Of a stretch of 64,000 nucleotides of DNA, positions 16,509 to 25,531 are shown piece by piece (position 1 is the first letter of the stretch; each line of letters begins with the position of its first letter). This stretch comes from Deltaproteobacteria bacterium (lineage in GTDB: Bacteria; Myxococcota_A; Polyangia; Polyangiales; Polyangiaceae), in the NCBI GenBank assembly GCA_003235365.1, contig QJWJ01000513.1, positions 1 to 64,000 on the forward strand. The letters are read 5' to 3'. A program made the position numbers and the translations under genes. The notes beneath the pieces were generated by a model. It was not told the origin of the DNA, made no database searches, and worked only from the letters and a program-made list of their open reading frames with translations.

Positions 16509-17804
16509 TCAAATGAATAGACCCGCGATACAGCCGGTCATGAAAGCGGCGAGCGAGCCGCCAATCATCGCTCGCAAGGCGAGGCTTGCCAATTCGGGCA
16601 ACCGCTGTGGGGCGATACCGCCGAGTCCGCCGAGCTGCACACCGATGCTTGCGAAGTTGGCGAATCCGCACAGAGCGTAGCTGGCAATTACCGTCGAACG
16701 CGGGCTCAGAGCTGGAGAGGGCGCGTTGACGAGCTCTCCGAGGTGCACGTACGCGATGAACTCGGTGAGGATCAGCTTCTCACCTAGTAGGCGCCCGACC
16801 GTGGCGCAGTCCTCCCAGGTGACGCCCATCACGAAAGCAACGGGAGAGAACAACCAGCCCAGGATCCGCGAGAGGCTCAGCGGCTCGCCACCGAGCGCCA
16901 CCAAACCGAGCACTGCGTCGGCCATGGCGATCAAGCCGACGAAAGCGATCAACATCGCGCCAACCCCGATCGCCAGTTTGGCTCCTTCGTTCGCCCCGCG
17001 CGCTGCCGCCTCGAAGACGTTGACCGTCGCTGGCTCCTCGGCAACGGCTACGTCTTGCCCCTCGTGCGCCGGCTCGGTCTCGGGTTCCATCACTTTGGCG
17101 ATCGCGAGTGCGGCGGGGGCGGAAAGGATCGAGGCTGTCACCAAGTGACCGGCGATACCCGGCACGTTGCGCAAGAAACCCACGTAAGCCGCCAGCACGC
17201 CGCCGGCAACCGTGGCGAACCCGGCGGTCATCAGTGCGAACAACTCCGAGCGGGTCATCGTTTGCACGTAAGGGCGAACGACCAACGGCGCCTCGACTTG
17301 TCCGATGAAGATGTTTGCCGCGGTGGCCAACGATTCAGTCGCGCTCACGCCCATCGTGCGGCGCATGACCCACGCTACCCCAGCGACCACGCGCTGCATG
17401 ACGCGCAGGTGGTACAAGATGGCCATCAGGCTGGAGAAGAAGATGATCGTCGGCAAGATCCAAAACGCGAAGGTCTTGGCGGGAGGCGAGATGCGTCCAA
17501 TCACCGTCTGGGGGGCGCCGCTCATGTCGAGGATCTGGTGAGGCTCGATGCTTTGGAACACGAAGGTCGCGCCCGCTTCGGAAAACGAGAGCAGACGCCG
17601 AATCAACCCGTCCGTGGCATCGAAGAAGACGCCTTGCAGAGCTGGATTGAGGATTGCCAGCCCCAACAGCAGCTGTAGCGCGACGCCCCAAACGACCGGG
17701 CGATAGCGGATTTGCCGTCGTTCGCTCCCCATCAGCCACGCGGCGCCGAGCAGTACGAACAAGCCCAAGAAGGAGAGAAGGCGCAAGCCCAGTGGAGAAG
17801 CCAT
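16509..17804 (-). CDS. Concentrative nucleoside transporter (CNT/NupC family)
   Basis: CNT proteins import nucleosides together with H+ or Na+. The protein is mostly membrane-embedded, with conserved family stretches: the gate region ATAANIFIGQVEAPLVVRPY, the block LMTAGFATVAGGVLAAYVGF, and the C-terminal YALCGFANFASIGVQLGGLG. A soluble acidic loop (about 240-260, PETEPAHEGQDVAVAEEPA) replaces a shorter loop in most relatives. The 431-residue length is normal. It is transcribed toward the DUF1554-like lipoprotein. No nucleoside catabolic gene is adjacent, so substrate preference is open. Confidence 0.92.
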   Translation of the reverse strand: MASPLGLRLLSFLGLFVLLGAAWLMGSERRQIRYRPVVWGVALQLLLGLAILNPALQGVFFDATDGLIRRLLSFSEAGATFVFQSIEPHQILDMSGAPQTVIGRISPPAKTFAFWILPTIIFFSSLMAILYHLRVMQRVVAGVAWVMRRTMGVSATESLATAANIFIGQVEAPLVVRPYVQTMTRSELFALMTAGFATVAGGVLAAYVGFLRNVPGIAGHLVTASILSAPAALAIAKVMEPETEPAHEGQDVAVAEEPATVNVFEAAARGANEGAKLAIGVGAMLIAFVGLIAMADAVLGLVALGGEPLSLSRILGWLFSPVAFVMGVTWEDCATVGRLLGEKLILTEFIAYVHLGELVNAPSPALSPRSTVIASYALCGFANFASIGVQLGGLGGIAPQRLPELASLALRAMIGGSLAAFMTGCIAGLFI

Positions 17805-17962
17805 CAGTCTCGCCAGTGTGCGAAGTCAACGGCCCCGCTGGCAAGGATTTCGAGCCGGGTCGACACGCGCAGGCCAGGCGGCGGCTTCGAAGGAGCGCTT
17901 GCGAAGGACCGGGGAAGGGTGCGTCGTGGCGTCGCGATCGCTGGCGTGGGATACCCCGTTGG

Positions 17963-19132
17963 ATGAAGCAGACGTGGCGCTGGTTCGGTCCCGAAGATCC
18001 CATTTCTCTGACGAAGATTCGCCAGGCGGGGGCGAGCGGCGTGGTCACGGCGCTACATCACGTCGCGGTGGGGGAGGTGTGGTCGCGTGAAGAAATCGCT
18101 CACCGCCAGGCCCTGATCGCGGCGGCGGGGCTGCGCTGGGACGTCGTCGAGAGCCTACCGGTTCACAGCGACGTCCGGCTGGGGCTATCCGGGGCCGAGC
18201 ACTACCTCGACAACTACGTTACGTCTTTGGAGAATCTCGCCGAGTCTGGGATTGACGTCGTGGTCTACAACTTCATGCCGGTGATCGACTGGACTCGAAC
18301 GCAGCTGTCGTGGCGCGCCGCCGATGGGAGTCGGAGCCTGCGCTTCGATGCCGTCGAGTGGGCTGTGTTCGATGTTCATTTATTGCAGCGAACAGGTGCA
18401 TCCGACGACTACGACGAAGGTACGTTGAAGCGCGCTCGTGCGGTCTACGAGCGAATGAACGAGGAAGACAAACGTTTGCTCGTTACCAACGTCGCCGCAG
18501 GACTTCCCGGCGCCAACGAAGCGGGGCACTCCCTCGAAAGCATGCGACGGGAACTGTCGCGGTGGAGTCGAGTCGATGCCGAAACGTTGCGGGGCCGTCT
18601 CGTGAGCTTCCTGCGCGTGGTGCTGCCCACGGCTGAACGTCTCGGGGTCCGTCTGTGCATTCATCCGGATGACCCTCCCCGCCCGCTGCTCGGTTTGCCC
18701 CGAATTGCCAGCACCCTCGCCGATTTCGAACGATTGTTTCGCGAGGCGCCGAGCCCGGCCAACGGCTTGACGTTGTGTGTGGGGTCGCTCGGAGCGAGTG
18801 TCGACAACGACGTTGTTGCCATGGCAGAGCGTTTCGCCCAGCGAATCCACTTCGCCCACCTGCGCACCGTGCACAACGAGCCTGATGGATCGTTCACCGA
18901 AGCAGACCCCCTCGATGGCGATGTAGATCTCGTTCAGCTGGTGCGAGTGCTCGTCGGTGAGGAACGACGACGAGCGACGTCCGGCATGCCGTTCCCCATC
19001 GCGATGCGCCCCGATCACGGCCACACGCTCGACGGGGACATCGCCCAGCTGCCGGGGTACTCGTGGCTGGGGCGGCTCAAGGGGCTAGCAGAGCTGCGTG
19101 GGGTGATCTGCGCGGTGGAGCGCTTGACGTGA
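17963..19132 (+). CDS. uxuA: Mannonate dehydratase
   Basis: UxuA converts D-mannonate to 2-keto-3-deoxy-D-gluconate in hexuronate breakdown. The sequence has the expected TWRWFGPEDPISLTKIRQAG start, the VESLPVHSDVRLG and NFMPVIDWTRT blocks, and metal-site regions LCIHPDDPP and IHFAHLRTVH, ending in a DHGHTLDGD motif. The 389-residue length matches E. coli UxuA (394). The frame is open upstream, but family homology begins at the ATG at 17963. It is followed by alpha-glucuronidase (opposite strand) and a GH3 xylosidase, so the context is 4-O-methyl-glucuronoxylan use. The uxaC and uxuB genes that would make mannonate from glucuronate are not in this window. Confidence 0.94.
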   Translation: MKQTWRWFGPEDPISLTKIRQAGASGVVTALHHVAVGEVWSREEIAHRQALIAAAGLRWDVVESLPVHSDVRLGLSGAEHYLDNYVTSLENLAESGIDVVVYNFMPVIDWTRTQLSWRAADGSRSLRFDAVEWAVFDVHLLQRTGASDDYDEGTLKRARAVYERMNEEDKRLLVTNVAAGLPGANEAGHSLESMRRELSRWSRVDAETLRGRLVSFLRVVLPTAERLGVRLCIHPDDPPRPLLGLPRIASTLADFERLFREAPSPANGLTLCVGSLGASVDNDVVAMAERFAQRIHFAHLRTVHNEPDGSFTEADPLDGDVDLVQLVRVLVGEERRRATSGMPFPIAMRPDHGHTLDGDIAQLPGYSWLGRLKGLAELRGVICAVERLT

Positions 19133-19373
19133 GTCGAAAGTTGCTCGTGTGGCGTGTGGTGAGCGACTACCAATGATACAGTGTGCCATCTTCGAGTCGG
19201 TTGACGGGTAGCGAAGCTGGCTGTCACGGGGTGCGGGCGGCCTGCTCTTCGTCGACACCGATCCCAGGACCTTGGCGTCGGTGGTTTTCATGGGCGGGTT
19301 CTGTCGTGGCAATGTCACACGCAACAGGCTCGGGTGCGGTGACTCGAGCGTGCCGCGAGCTGGAGGCGCGTGG

Positions 19374-21542
19374 TCAATTGCCAGGGACGAAGTGGTGCTT
19401 CACGTTGCGATAGTACATCAACGGTCGGTCGGGCGGGGTGAGCACTTGCGGGATGCGACGCTTCGAAAAAGTCTGAAAATACAGCACGCAGGCGTCCCTC
19501 CACCACAGTGCCTCCTTGGCCTGAATCGCGAGCAGCGCCTTGACGTGTTCGAACCGCGCTCGATCGATCAACGGTTCGAGCAGGTCCCATTGCGCTTGCA
19601 TGGCTTTGACGGCTTCCGCTCCGGCGTAGTAGCGGTGACAGAGTTCGTCCCAGAGCGTTCGGCCAGTGCGCATCGGGTAGTCCCACGGGACGTGGTGAAA
19701 CCACAAGAGCAGCTCTTCCGGACAGGTTCCGATGTTCTCGAAGCGGGCGCGCACTTCCGGTGAGTACTGGGCGACGGCATTGCTGCCGGTTTTGGTTCGA
19801 TCGAACCCGATGCCCTCCTGATCGGCGCGATGATAATACACCGACGTCCAGTCGGGGCGCCCCTGGTCAAGCCATGGGCCCGGGCCGTAGTGGTGGCTCC
19901 CGGCCATGATGTGATGCAGACCGAGTGGCGTCATGTAGTTGACGCACGTTTCCCTCGACTCCATCATCAAGCGCTTGGCGGGCTCGACGAACTTGACGTT
20001 GTTGGTAAACGTCATGCGGAGCCATTCTTCGGCGATACGAGCGGGATCCAGACGATGGTCCCACGCGAGCCGTCCGAAGGCGTACCAATTGGCGGCAGCA
20101 AATGGGTGCCCGCACCAGTTGCGGTCTGTGCCGATGTTGGCGACGGCGGTCATGGCGGAGTGCTGGTGCCCTTCGAGGCTACCGTCGACGATCCGCCCCA
20201 CGGTGGAGCCGGAGCCCCGCGCCTGGGTATCTGAACTGAGTACTTCCTGAAAGAGCGGTGCCATGTACACGAGGTGCGTGGCGAACCCGAGGTACTCTTG
20301 AGTCAGTTGGAACTCCAGGACCAGTGGCGTCTTGGGCATCGCGCCGAACAGCGGATGGAATGGTTCCCGTGGCATGAAGTCGATCGGGCCGTTCTTCACT
20401 TGGACCAGTACGTTTTCTCCGAACTGACCGTCGTGGGGAACGAACTCGTCGAATGCCTGCTTGGCGCGATCTTCGGGGACCTCGTGGTCGTAGACGAACG
20501 CGCGCCAGATCACGAGACCGTCGTGGGGTGCCAACGCTTCGGCGAGGAGATTGGCCCCGTCGACGTGGCTTCGCCCATAGTCCTGTGGGCCCGGTTGCCC
20601 ATCGGACTTCGCCATGACGACGAATCCGCCGAAGTCTGGAATGTGCCGGTAGATCTCGTCGGCTTTGCGCGCCCACCACGCGCGCACGTTCGGGTCGAGG
20701 GGATCGGCGGTTTGTAGATCACCGAGCTCGATCGGGGCGCTGAAGCGCGCACTGACGAAGACGCGTATGTGGTAGGGGCGCAGCTCGTTGGCGAGCGCTG
20801 CGACCTTGGTCAGGAACTCTTCGGTCAGCACCAGGGCGTTCGAATTGACGTTGTTCAACGCCGTGGCATTGAGCCCGATGGACGCCATGGCCCTGGCGTA
20901 GTCGGTGTAGCGCGGTGACACGTAGTCCGGCAGCAGATGCCAATCCCATAGCGATGAGCCCGCGTAGCCCCGCTCGACCGAACGATCGAGATTGTCCCAG
21001 TGGTTGAGCATGCGCAGCCCCACCCGCGGCGCGGTCGTCGTGGCCATGCGCTGCGGTGGCGTGTGGGTTTGAACGAGACGAAGCAAGTGGAATGCGCCGT
21101 ACATCGCGCCTTGGTCGGAGTTGGCTGCCACCACGAGTCCCGATCCCGACGGACCCCGCCAGCGCTGAATGGTGAAGCCTTCGGAACCCGCTTCGTCGAG
21201 TTCCCGCTCGACGAGCGCGCGCAGCGGGCCGAGCACCGTCTCGCCAACGCCGACGGCATCCACGTTTCCGGCGATGCTGTTGAGTTGTGCTCGCGTTAGG
21301 ACGATCAACCCAGAGCCCGTCGAACGGTTAGGCTGGTCCGTGGAGCGTTCGAGGAGGCGACCCAAACCGTAGTTCAACTCCCTCTGGGTGACCAAGGCGG
21401 TCGGCGAATTGCCCAGGACGTTCGCTGGACGCAGCATGGCTCGATACTCGCCGCGCAACGTTGCGTCGCTGACTGGTGTGTATCGTAACCAGAGTTCGTA
21501 GCCATCCTCTCCCGGCATCGGGTGTTCCGTCATCCCTGACAT
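19374..21542 (-). CDS. aguA: Alpha-glucuronidase (GH67)
   Basis: GH67 enzymes release (4-O-methyl)-glucuronic acid from the non-reducing end of aldouronic acids derived from xylan. The protein follows the family throughout: RMLNHWDNLDRSVERGYAG, NNVNSNALVLTEEFL, GFVVMAKSDGQPGPQDYGR, RAFVYDHEV, NVLVQVKNGPIDFMPREP, LEFQLTQEYLG and GHPFAAANWYAFGRLAWD. No signal peptide is visible, so it should act in the cytoplasm after uptake of oligosaccharides. The 722-residue length is normal. It is convergent with uxuA and divergent from the GH3 xylosidase, with a 216-bp shared upstream region. Activity on glucuronic acid feeds UxuA through mannonate. Confidence 0.95.
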   Translation of the reverse strand: MSGMTEHPMPGEDGYELWLRYTPVSDATLRGEYRAMLRPANVLGNSPTALVTQRELNYGLGRLLERSTDQPNRSTGSGLIVLTRAQLNSIAGNVDAVGVGETVLGPLRALVERELDEAGSEGFTIQRWRGPSGSGLVVAANSDQGAMYGAFHLLRLVQTHTPPQRMATTTAPRVGLRMLNHWDNLDRSVERGYAGSSLWDWHLLPDYVSPRYTDYARAMASIGLNATALNNVNSNALVLTEEFLTKVAALANELRPYHIRVFVSARFSAPIELGDLQTADPLDPNVRAWWARKADEIYRHIPDFGGFVVMAKSDGQPGPQDYGRSHVDGANLLAEALAPHDGLVIWRAFVYDHEVPEDRAKQAFDEFVPHDGQFGENVLVQVKNGPIDFMPREPFHPLFGAMPKTPLVLEFQLTQEYLGFATHLVYMAPLFQEVLSSDTQARGSGSTVGRIVDGSLEGHQHSAMTAVANIGTDRNWCGHPFAAANWYAFGRLAWDHRLDPARIAEEWLRMTFTNNVKFVEPAKRLMMESRETCVNYMTPLGLHHIMAGSHHYGPGPWLDQGRPDWTSVYYHRADQEGIGFDRTKTGSNAVAQYSPEVRARFENIGTCPEELLLWFHHVPWDYPMRTGRTLWDELCHRYYAGAEAVKAMQAQWDLLEPLIDRARFEHVKALLAIQAKEALWWRDACVLYFQTFSKRRIPQVLTPPDRPLMYYRNVKHHFVPGN

Positions 21543-21758
21543 GGCTTCGGAACCCTAGTGTGGTCTCTCCCCGGTCCGCTACAAAGAAGCACCCTTGCTA
21601 CAACCCGACCTGCCCGCGTGCCGAAAGAAGCCTGGCCGGTGTGCTATCGTCGCTTGCCGATGTGACCGTCACTGCGTCGCTTTGATAGCTGCCCCGACGC
21701 CGCAGCTTGACGCTGAGGTTATCCGACGCGCACACACATCCTCCCGCATGCGCTTGGG

Positions 21759-23996
21759 ATGACGATGATGGTTGACCGGGTGGTGCGGAGCATCGTACGC
21801 GAGCGCGGGACCCTGAGAAACATCGTGCCGTCCAGACCAAAGTACCGCTTCGAGAACCCGGAATTGCCCTTGGATGAGCGTGTTGCCGACTTGCTGTCTC
21901 GCATGACCCTGACGGAGAAGGCGTCCCAGATGTTGCACGAGGCGCCAGCGATCGAGCGGCTCGGAGTCCCCCAGTACAATTGGTGGAACGAAGCATTGCA
22001 CGGCGTCGCGCGCGCAGGCGTGGCTACCGTGTTTCCTCAAGCCATCGGCTTGGCAGCCATGTGGAGCGCGGAGCGACTTTTCGAGGTCGCGTGTGCCATC
22101 TCCGACGAGGCCCGGGCGAAGCACCACGAGTTCGTGCGGCGCGGCGACCGTGGGATGTACAAGGGGCTGACGTTCTGGAGTCCGAATATCAACATCTTTC
22201 GAGACCCGCGCTGGGGACGTGGCCACGAAACCTACGGCGAGTGCCCGTATCTCACCGGCCGCTTGGGAGTGGCCTTCTGTAAGGGCTTACAAGGTGACGA
22301 TCCCAAGTATCTCAAGTTGGTTGCCACGCCCAAACACTTTGCTGTCCACAGCGGTCCCGAAGAGAAGCGGCACCACTTCGACGCCATAGCCACGGTCAAA
22401 GACATGCGTGAGACGTACCTGCCGGCGTTTCTCGATTGCATTCGCGAGGCAGACGCCCAAAGCGTGATGCCCGCATACAATCGCACCAACGGTGAGCCGT
22501 GCTGCGCCAGCGATACCCTGCTGCGGAAGATCCTGAGGGAAGAGTGGGGGTTCGAGGGTTATGTGGTCAGCGATTGCTGGGCCGTGCGCGACTTTCACGA
22601 CAACCACCAGGTGACGCGATCACCGGAGGAGTCTGCTGCACTTGCGGTGAAAGCCGGCTGTGACCTCAATTGTGGTTGCACCTACGAGCACATTCCATCA
22701 GCTGTCGATCAAGGGCTGCTCACCGAAGCAGACCTCGACATCTGTGTGGCTCGACTGTTGACCGCACGCTTTCGTCTCGGAATGTTCGACCCGCCTGAGC
22801 GGGTGCCGTTTTCCACAATTCCGTATGAGGTCAACGCGTCTGACGAGCACAGGCAACTTGCGTTGCAGGCTGCGCGCGAATCGATTGTGTTGCTCAAGAA
22901 CGACGGGACGTTGCCACTGAGCAAGGCGCTCGGGACGATCGCCGTGATCGGCCCCAATGCGGCCGACGATCGGGTTTTGATCGCCAACTACTTCGGCGTT
23001 CCCACGCAGGTCGTCACCCCACTCGAGGGCATTCGCGCCGCGGTTTCGGCCCACACGCGAGTGTGCTACACGGACGGTTGCGAGCTAACGGGGACGAAAA
23101 CGGATGGTCTGGGGCGCCGTTCGAACCTTTCCGAGGCTGTCAGCGTGGCAGCCATGGCCGACGCGGTGGTTCTGGTTTTGGGGTTGTCTGCCGAAATCGA
23201 AGGCGAGCAGTCGGACGTGGGCAACGCCGTCGGGGGGGGCGACAAGCTGGACTTGAGCCTGACAGGGATGCAGCAGCCGTTGCTCGAGCAAGTAGTCGCG
23301 TTGGGCAAACCCACTGTGCTGGTGTTGATCGCTGGAAGCGCGATGGACGTGTCCTGGGCGCAGGACAACGTCGGTGCCATCATCGATGCGTGGTATCCCG
23401 GCGAGACCGCAGGAACGGCCATCGCCGACGTTCTGTTCGGTGACTACAATCCTGCGGGCAGGCTCCCGGTGACGTTTCCGCGGAGCATCGAGGATGTGCC
23501 GCCGATCGAAGACTATGCGATGAAGGGTCGAACCTATCGCTACGCGGAAACCAGTCCGCTGTATCCGTTCGGGTTCGGCCTTTCCTATACGCGTTTTGGC
23601 TACGACAAGCTGCGCGTCTCGGCTTCGTCGCTGGAAGCGGACGAGGAACTGCTCGTCGAGGTGGACGTGACCAATCTCGGTAGCCTTCCAGGCGACGAGG
23701 TCGTTCAGCTGTACGTACGAGATCTGGAAGCGTCCTGCGTGGTCCCCTTGCATTCGTTGCGAGGATTTCGTCGCCTCCACCTCGAGCCGGAGCAAACACG
23801 GACGGTGGGCTTCGTCGTTACCGCACGGGATCTGTCGCTCATCGACGACGAGGGGCGGCGCATCATCGAGCCGGGGAAATTTGCGCTCTTCGTCGGGGGG
23901 GGCCAGCCCGACGAGCGCAGCGCCGAGTTACTCGGTTCTCGGCCCCTCTCCGTGGAAGTCGAGTTCGCGGGTGAACGCCACCAGTTGCCCTATTGA
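21759..23996 (+). CDS. GH3 beta-xylosidase-type glycoside hydrolase
   Basis: A family 3 glycosidase, most like the xylosidases that trim xylo-oligosaccharides from the non-reducing end. Domains: GH3 N-terminal barrel (about 38-330) with QYNWWNEALHGV, DPRWGRGHETYGE, KH at 192-193 and the nucleophile D272 in VVSDCW. Then comes the alpha/beta sandwich (about 365-590) and the C-terminal fibronectin-III-like domain. The NWWNEALHG motif is typical of the plant/bacterial xylosidase branch rather than beta-glucosidases. There is no signal peptide, so it is cytoplasmic. Two nearby ATGs (21759, 21768) make the exact start uncertain. With aguA and uxuA it forms a glucuronoxylan utilization block. Confidence 0.92.
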   Translation: MTMMVDRVVRSIVRERGTLRNIVPSRPKYRFENPELPLDERVADLLSRMTLTEKASQMLHEAPAIERLGVPQYNWWNEALHGVARAGVATVFPQAIGLAAMWSAERLFEVACAISDEARAKHHEFVRRGDRGMYKGLTFWSPNINIFRDPRWGRGHETYGECPYLTGRLGVAFCKGLQGDDPKYLKLVATPKHFAVHSGPEEKRHHFDAIATVKDMRETYLPAFLDCIREADAQSVMPAYNRTNGEPCCASDTLLRKILREEWGFEGYVVSDCWAVRDFHDNHQVTRSPEESAALAVKAGCDLNCGCTYEHIPSAVDQGLLTEADLDICVARLLTARFRLGMFDPPERVPFSTIPYEVNASDEHRQLALQAARESIVLLKNDGTLPLSKALGTIAVIGPNAADDRVLIANYFGVPTQVVTPLEGIRAAVSAHTRVCYTDGCELTGTKTDGLGRRSNLSEAVSVAAMADAVVLVLGLSAEIEGEQSDVGNAVGGGDKLDLSLTGMQQPLLEQVVALGKPTVLVLIAGSAMDVSWAQDNVGAIIDAWYPGETAGTAIADVLFGDYNPAGRLPVTFPRSIEDVPPIEDYAMKGRTYRYAETSPLYPFGFGLSYTRFGYDKLRVSASSLEADEELLVEVDVTNLGSLPGDEVVQLYVRDLEASCVVPLHSLRGFRRLHLEPEQTRTVGFVVTARDLSLIDDEGRRIIEPGKFALFVGGGQPDERSAELLGSRPLSVEVEFAGERHQLPY

Positions 23997-24036
23997 GCAA
24001 CCCCAACGTCTCCGAACCGTACTCTCCAAATGCAGC

Positions 24037-24071
24037 CGAGCCCACTCCGACGTGTAGTCGGCGTGGGCTCG
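24037..24071. terminator. Bidirectional hairpin between the GH3 gene and DUF1552
   Basis: A 35-nt inverted repeat has 15-position arms with a single mismatch and a 5-nt loop (outer CGAGCCCAC with GTGGGCTCG, inner CCGAC with GTCGG). It lies in the 95-bp gap between convergent genes. No long T run is present, but position and stability fit a shared terminator. Confidence 0.75.
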
Positions 24072-24091
24072 CGTTGCGTGAAGGCCGGGTC

Positions 24092-25531
24092 TCAGCCGAC
24101 GACCAGCTCAGCGTTGACTTGAGCACCCTCGACGCCCGACGCCGTCTTGAGCGTGTCGAGCAGGGTGTCGTTGGTCGGACCGCTGCCGCCGCCGCCAAAA
24201 CCGCCACCACCGCCACCACCGCCCAAATTGATGTACTCGCCTTGCTTGATGTAACCCCCGGCATTGCCAGCGATGAGGTAGGGAATGTTGTTGAAGCTGT
24301 GGGCAGGACCGTCGTTGATGTGATTGGTCCAAACCATGTAGCCGTTGTCGAGCAGGTTGCCGGTGGCCGTCGCGTAGGACCCGAAGATGTCGATGTACTT
24401 TGCGAAGTTCTCCATTCGCAGGAAGTCGACCTCCGAGTGCGCATCCTTCGCCGTTTGGTCGTTACCTACAGCGCCGTCAGACTGAGTGCGGTGACTGAGG
24501 TAGTGCAAGCCCCAGCGTCGTGAGTTGCTCGGCACATCGTACACCGTCGAATCAGTGCCATCGCCGATTTGCAGGGTCGCAACCCGATTGAGGTTGCAGC
24601 TGAATGCGAATGCGACGAGCTCGACCTGCAGCATCGCGATTTCTTCTTGCATGCCGTTTTGGCGTTCCTTGCCGCTGACGGCTTTGAACTTGGCCTCGTC
24701 GAGCGCTCCAGCATTGCAGCTCATGCCGACCAGACCCTGCTGCTGCATTCCGACTTCGAGGTCGCGCAGGCCGTCCAAGTGGCGGTCGATGCGGTCCCGG
24801 TCCGCCTGGCTCAACACCGATTGGGCCTTGAGGTTCGACAACTCCTCCATGACGTAGTCGTTGACGCTCTTGCGGCGAACCGACAGCTCGTCCACGACGG
24901 CCATCATCTCTGCCGGATCCGCCATACCGACCGGGCTCGATGGTGCCAATCCCACCAAGTCCTTGTAGGCCTCGTAGGGGTTGCCCTGTGCCGACCGGAT
25001 CTTGCCCGCAGAGCTGAACGAGATGTGCTCGTTGAGGTAGCCGATCTTGATACCGGCGTAGAGCGTCAGTGGCTCTTGGCCAGATGGGTTCACCGCGTCG
25101 GCGATGTAGGTGTCCACGGATGGAGCCGTCGACGTTGCGGAGTTGCCGCCGCCACCGTTGGATGCTGCGCCGGTCAGGACTTGGCACATGCCCTGCGCGT
25201 GGCCGCAGCCCGAGTTGCCACCCGGAAAACGCAGGCCGTTTACCAGCAGCAAGCGCTCCGCGTGGCTGGCGAGCTTCCCCACGGCCTTTCCGTCTCCGCC
25301 CATGCTTTGCGCCGTCAGCGCGCCGGTGGCTTCTGGCCAAAACTTGTCAGCGACGATACCGCAGGTGTGGCAGATGTAGAGGCCGAATACCGGCTCGGAC
25401 GATGCGGCCCACGCTGACCGCGAAGGCATGCTCTCCAGAAACGGGAGGCCGATTGCGACGGTTCCTGCGCCACGCAGGAATGCTCGTCGGTTGATTTGGG
25501 TACGTTGGTTGCGAGCAAAGCCGATTTTCAC
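24092..25531 (-). CDS. Tat-exported DUF1552 protein
   Basis: The protein has a clear twin-arginine signal: INRRAFLRGAGTVAIGLPFL near residues 13-32, then an Ala-X-Ala-like site. It therefore leaves the cell folded, possibly with a cofactor. The rest matches the DUF1552 family of myxobacteria and planctomycetes (FGLYICHTCGIVADKFWP; LVNGLRFPGGNSGCGHAQG; SVDTYIADAVN). Its function is unknown. It may be distantly related to DUF1501 in the alkaline-phosphatase-like superfamily, but that is inference. A glycine run sits near the C-terminus (24195-24230). The start ATG overlaps the stop of the DUF1592 gene (ATGA), so the two are translationally coupled. The pairing recurs in related genomes and suggests a shared complex. 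Confidence 0.88.
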   Translation of the reverse strand: MKIGFARNQRTQINRRAFLRGAGTVAIGLPFLESMPSRSAWAASSEPVFGLYICHTCGIVADKFWPEATGALTAQSMGGDGKAVGKLASHAERLLLVNGLRFPGGNSGCGHAQGMCQVLTGAASNGGGGNSATSTAPSVDTYIADAVNPSGQEPLTLYAGIKIGYLNEHISFSSAGKIRSAQGNPYEAYKDLVGLAPSSPVGMADPAEMMAVVDELSVRRKSVNDYVMEELSNLKAQSVLSQADRDRIDRHLDGLRDLEVGMQQQGLVGMSCNAGALDEAKFKAVSGKERQNGMQEEIAMLQVELVAFAFSCNLNRVATLQIGDGTDSTVYDVPSNSRRWGLHYLSHRTQSDGAVGNDQTAKDAHSEVDFLRMENFAKYIDIFGSYATATGNLLDNGYMVWTNHINDGPAHSFNNIPYLIAGNAGGYIKQGEYINLGGGGGGGGFGGGGSGPTNDTLLDTLKTASGVEGAQVNAELVVG

